Source: Fimbriimonadaceae bacterium
GTDB taxonomy: Bacteria; Armatimonadota; Fimbriimonadia; Fimbriimonadales; Fimbriimonadaceae
Length of the DNA stretch: 10,091 nucleotides
Assembly: GCA_947447315.1 (NCBI GenBank)
Contig: CANFJD010000076.1
Span: forward strand, 1 to 10,091
Direction of reading: 5' to 3'
Both the position numbers and the translations under genes were made by a program. This document shows, one piece after another, positions 8,433 through 10,091 of this stretch (within the stretch, counting starts at the first letter, position 1; each line of letters opens with the position of its first letter). The notes beneath the pieces were generated by a model. The model made no database searches and was not told where the DNA came from. It worked only from the letters and a program-made list of their open reading frames with translations.

Positions 8433-8465
8433 GGGTTCTCCCGGGCATGGTAGCCGAGAGAACCC
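8433..8465 (-). terminator. 12-bp hairpin just downstream of rtcB (terminator-like, no T-run)
   Basis: The arms 8433-8444 (GGGTTCTCCCGG) and 8454-8465 (CCGAGAGAACCC) enclose a 9-nt loop, 18 nt after the rtcB stop codon. On the minus strand all 12 positions pair, with one G-U; on the plus strand the same position is a C-A mismatch. This favours a role in the rtcB transcript. No T-run follows, so it is more likely an mRNA 3'-end stabiliser or a U-less termination site than a classic intrinsic terminator. Confidence 0.55.
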
Positions 8466-8483
8466 CCGAGATAACCCCTTAGG

Positions 8484-9698
8484 TCAGTCCTTGTACGGAT
8501 CGTATTCATCCGCATTCGCCATCGCTACGCCAAGCGGGCGCAATGTGTGGAGGATCCGAATGGTGCCGGCATGGGCGGCCAGCACGTCTGGTAAACGCTT
8601 GTAGCATTCAGGTGCTTCATCCGCGCCCCCTCCTTTCACGACGATCCCAGATTCCCAAAGAGACTTCCGCACCGTCGCCCAGTCGACCAGGCCACCGCCC
8701 TTGGATACCTTTCGGCCCTTAATGAATACGGACTTTCCGGCCGCTGCTCGACGCGACATCACTCGCCCGGCGCCATGCACCGTGCTGTAAAGGGACGCCG
8801 CCGACAACTCCGACTCCACCCCTTCCAAGATCACCGAGACATCGCCCATCGTGCCGCCGACAAATCCACGTTGGCCCGGAAACGCCGGGGTACACCCCTT
8901 CCGAACCACCCACGACTGAGTGCCGAAGTGTGATTCCTTCCATGCAAAGTTATGGTGATTGTGAATCTCATCCACCGACTTTGCATCCAAAATCTCCAGA
9001 ACCTTTTGCACGACCAAGTCACGCCCCGCGTAGGCGTATCGCCCCGCTAGTTGCATCGCTTCGATGTAGTCCTGCCCGATCTGAGAGGAGGTTTCAAACA
9101 GGGTCGGAGGCGCATTCATCTCTCCATCGTGCACCTTATCGCCGAACTGACCACCCTGGGCAAGGGATAAAAATCCGCTCGCCGTTCGGTGCCCGAAGCC
9201 ACGGGATCCAAAGTGAACGCCTACCCAAACGCGATCCTGTTCGTCGCCGAAGATATCGACGTAGTGGTTACCACTTCCGACGGTCCCCAACTGGGCCGAT
9301 GCGAGTTGAATCATCTTCCGCTGCGGCACGAATTCCGCCTTAGAAATCTCTTCTAACACCGGATGGTCAATCGGTGCCGGATTTGGTCGTCCCACACCGA
9401 ATCCAATCTGGTCGCAGATACGATTCATTACGCGACGTACCGAGACTAGTCCCTCTGGGAAAGCCTCCGCTACGGTCAAGTCGGTAAGCACTGCCTTGTT
9501 TCCGCAGCCAATGTCGTAGCCAACCCCCGAGGGGCTTACGTGGTTAGGGTAGGCCACTGCTCCCCCAATGGGCATGGAGTATCCCAAATGGTTATCGGCA
9601 CACAACACGGCCGCCAGGGCCTGAGAGGAGCACCGCTCAATCTGCGCCCGCACGTTGTCTTCCACGGGGCCAAAGGTCGTTAGTTTCAATTCCTGCAT
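8484..9698 (-). CDS. rtcB: RtcB-family RNA ligase
   Basis: RtcB joins RNA 2',3'-cyclic phosphate or 3'-phosphate ends to 5'-hydroxyl ends in tRNA splicing or RNA repair, using GTP and Mn2+. The family motifs are all visible in 404 residues: ADNHLGYSMPIGGAVAY (34-50), SPSGVGYDIGCGNKAV (55-70) with metal ligands D62 and C65, GSGNHYVDI (141-149), VHFGSRGFGH (161-170), HNHHNFAWKE (246-255), VHGAGRVMSRRA (307-318) with the His expected to be guanylylated (H308), and DEAPECYKRL with LRPLGVAMA (360-394). It belongs to a 'DIGCGN' variant. The C-terminal VKG of the classic enzymes is replaced by a longer tail ending DEYDPYKD, and the Glu of NHFxE is Asp. ATG 9698 has AAGGA upstream. No archease or rtcA gene is adjacent. 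A terminator lies 38 nt upstream of the start. Confidence 0.95.
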   Translation of the reverse strand: MQELKLTTFGPVEDNVRAQIERCSSQALAAVLCADNHLGYSMPIGGAVAYPNHVSPSGVGYDIGCGNKAVLTDLTVAEAFPEGLVSVRRVMNRICDQIGFGVGRPNPAPIDHPVLEEISKAEFVPQRKMIQLASAQLGTVGSGNHYVDIFGDEQDRVWVGVHFGSRGFGHRTASGFLSLAQGGQFGDKVHDGEMNAPPTLFETSSQIGQDYIEAMQLAGRYAYAGRDLVVQKVLEILDAKSVDEIHNHHNFAWKESHFGTQSWVVRKGCTPAFPGQRGFVGGTMGDVSVILEGVESELSAASLYSTVHGAGRVMSRRAAAGKSVFIKGRKVSKGGGLVDWATVRKSLWESGIVVKGGGADEAPECYKRLPDVLAAHAGTIRILHTLRPLGVAMANADEYDPYKD

Positions 9699-9735
9699 AG
9701 GTATTTCCTTGCAGACCCCGAGAATCGGCTGGGCA

Positions 9736-9770
9736 CAAAAAAGACCCGAACGAGATTCTCGTTCGGGTCT
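9736..9770 (-). terminator. Strong intrinsic terminator between the tRNA-Pro region and rtcB
   Basis: AGACCCGAACGAGA and its exact reverse complement (9757-9770 and 9742-9755 on the plus strand) meet at a single central base, giving at least a 12-bp stem with a 5-nt loop. On the minus strand the stem is followed directly by six T residues (plus-strand A-run 9737-9742). The plus strand has no T-run, so the signal acts on leftward transcription. It ends a transcript coming from the tRNA-Pro side, 38 nt before the rtcB ATG. Confidence 0.92.
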
Positions 9771-9785
9771 ACGGTTATAGATGCC

Positions 9786-9881
9786 TTACGCGGCGCATCC
9801 CCAAACGACGAAAAATGGTGCAATCGCTCTATTGCGATCACCAACCATTGGTTCGTATTTGTGGGCTCCGGAAAGGACCAT
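9786..9881 (-). CDS. Possible 31-residue small protein
   Basis: This short frame has an ATG at 9881 (a TTG precedes it) and a TAA at 9786-9788. It begins MVLSGAHKYEPMVGDRN and ends PFFVVWGCAA, so it has a polar first half and a hydrophobic second half with one Cys near the end. It ends 16 nt before the terminator hairpin. No ribosome-binding site is visible, and 31 codons can occur by chance. The 9817-9842 hairpin lies inside it. It could be a leader peptide, a small membrane peptide or noncoding; I know no homolog. Confidence 0.25.
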   Translation of the reverse strand: MVLSGAHKYEPMVGDRNRAIAPFFVVWGCAA

Positions 9882-9928
9882 CAACAGAGATTATGCAGCA
9901 ATAGCTTCGCTCAGAAATCTAAAGCTAG

Positions 9929-9964
9929 GTCTCCCGCAGAAAAGTTAATAAATATCTGCGAGAC
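9929..9964. promoter_or_regulatory. Inverted repeat around an AT-rich core (operator or promoter candidate)
   Basis: GTCT-cc-CGCAGA (9929-9940) pairs with TCTGCG-AGAC (9955-9964), leaving a 2-nt bulge, around a 14-nt core made almost only of A and T. On the minus strand the core reads through TATTTATTAACT, the most -10-like sequence in the region, with TTGTTC about 18 nt upstream of TATTAA. This may be a promoter with an overlapping operator that drives the region toward rtcB. The promoter match is weak. Confidence 0.35.
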
Positions 9965-10008
9965 GAATGAACAACTGAGAACCAGTTTTCGGCGGAAAAT
10001 TAACCCTA

Positions 10009-10085
10009 TGGTCGGGGCGACAAGATTCGAACCTGCGACCTCTTCCACCCCATGGAAGCGCGCTACCGAGCTGCGCCACGCCCCG
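10009..10085 (-). tRNA. tRNA-Pro (anticodon GGG)
   Basis: The minus strand folds as a complete 77-nt cloverleaf. The acceptor stem CGGGGCG/CGCCCCG is perfect, with the C1-G72 pair and A73 typical of bacterial proline tRNAs. The D stem is GCGC/GCGC. The anticodon stem CTTCC/GGAAG encloses the loop ATGGGGT (U33, anticodon GGG at 34-36, G37), which reads CCC and CCU codons. The T loop is TTCGAAT on a stem with two G-U pairs. The 3' CCA is encoded (10009-10011). It is isolated from other tRNAs in the window. Confidence 0.97.
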
Positions 10086-10091
10086 ACCAAC

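Larger units (their letters stand above)
7960..8483. other. 524-nt intergenic region without a credible gene
   Basis: I find no supported coding frame here. A 99-codon minus-strand frame (8216-8515) runs into the rtcB 3' end and shows no recognisable protein. The region must hold the start signals of the TPR-HTTM operon, but no promoter close to TTGACA/TATAAT stands out. What it does hold is a series of repeats: an inverted repeat with internal direct repeats (8006-8043), a tandem TCTAGG (8071-8082), a dyad (8155-8169), 21-bp-spaced direct repeats (8177-8208) and a long hairpin after rtcB (8433-8465). A C-rich stretch (about 8365-8400) with an AGCCCC/GGGGCT pairing may add structure. Confidence 0.7.
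9771..10008 (-). ncRNA. Hairpin-rich stretch between tRNA-Pro and the terminator: possible small RNA or rtcB leader
   Basis: No long gene is present in these 238 nt. In the leftward direction several inverted repeats follow one another: 9929-9964 (6+4 bp stem, 14-nt AT-rich loop), 9902-9927 (TAGCTT/AAGCTA, 14-nt loop), 9817-9842 (GGTG-CA-ATCGC/GCGAT-CACC, 6-nt loop), 9780-9799 (GATGC/GCATC), and then the intrinsic terminator. It does not match any RNA family whose conserved core I know (SRP RNA, tmRNA, 6S, RNase P, common riboswitches). The alternatives are a processed 3' trailer of the tRNA, an independent sRNA, or an attenuating rtcB leader. Confidence 0.4.

Noticed and set aside
8216..8515. 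99-codon minus-strand frame between the TPR gene and rtcB
   Set aside because: It overlaps the rtcB 3' end in another frame, runs through the hairpin and a G-rich low-complexity part (GGVGGAGEE), has no ribosome-binding site and shows no recognisable domain.
9771..10008. tmRNA, SRP RNA or a known riboswitch between tRNA-Pro and rtcB
   Set aside because: There is no ANDENYALAA-like tag, no GGAAGCAG-type SRP core, and no riboswitch core that I recognise.

Overview
This window reads as an ordinary bacterial chromosome of moderate GC. Every protein gene I can support, and the one tRNA, lies on the minus strand, so the window is best read from its right end to its left. The long plus-strand open frames lie antisense to these genes and look like shadows. 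The phylum cannot be fixed from the sequence. The proton-pumping complex I genes, an HTTM-family membrane protein, a long TPR protein and an RtcB of the 'DIGCGN' type would suit Armatimonadota (Fimbriimonas-like) or a neighbouring environmental phylum, but that is only a guess.

Right end (about 8484-10085). A tRNA-Pro(GGG) with an encoded CCA is followed by about 240 nt that is rich in inverted repeats and holds one possible 31-codon frame. A textbook intrinsic terminator closes this stretch, and the gene for an RtcB-family RNA ligase starts only 38 nt after its T-run. The stretch may be a small RNA, a tRNA trailer, or an attenuating leader of rtcB. A 12-bp hairpin lies just after the rtcB stop.

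Middle (7960-8483). This 524-nt intergenic stretch has no credible gene. It carries several direct and inverted repeats that look like protein-binding or RNA-structure elements.

Middle-left (3480-7959). Four genes lie head to tail with gaps of 13 nt, an overlap of 4 nt (GTGA) and a gap of 1 nt, so they almost certainly form one operon. They encode a TolB-like/TPR protein, a membrane-anchored protein with a WxxWDMFAPNP motif, an HTTM (vitamin K-dependent carboxylase-like) membrane protein, and an uncharacterised 294-residue protein. This is the part most likely to hold an undescribed function.

Left (1-3364). nuoH, nuoJ, nuoK and the 5' part of nuoL encode membrane-arm subunits of the respiratory NADH:quinone oxidoreductase. 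nuoI, which usually lies between nuoH and nuoJ, is absent, so the peripheral arm must be encoded elsewhere. No terminator separates the HTTM operon from nuoH (115-nt gap), so the two blocks could be co-transcribed.
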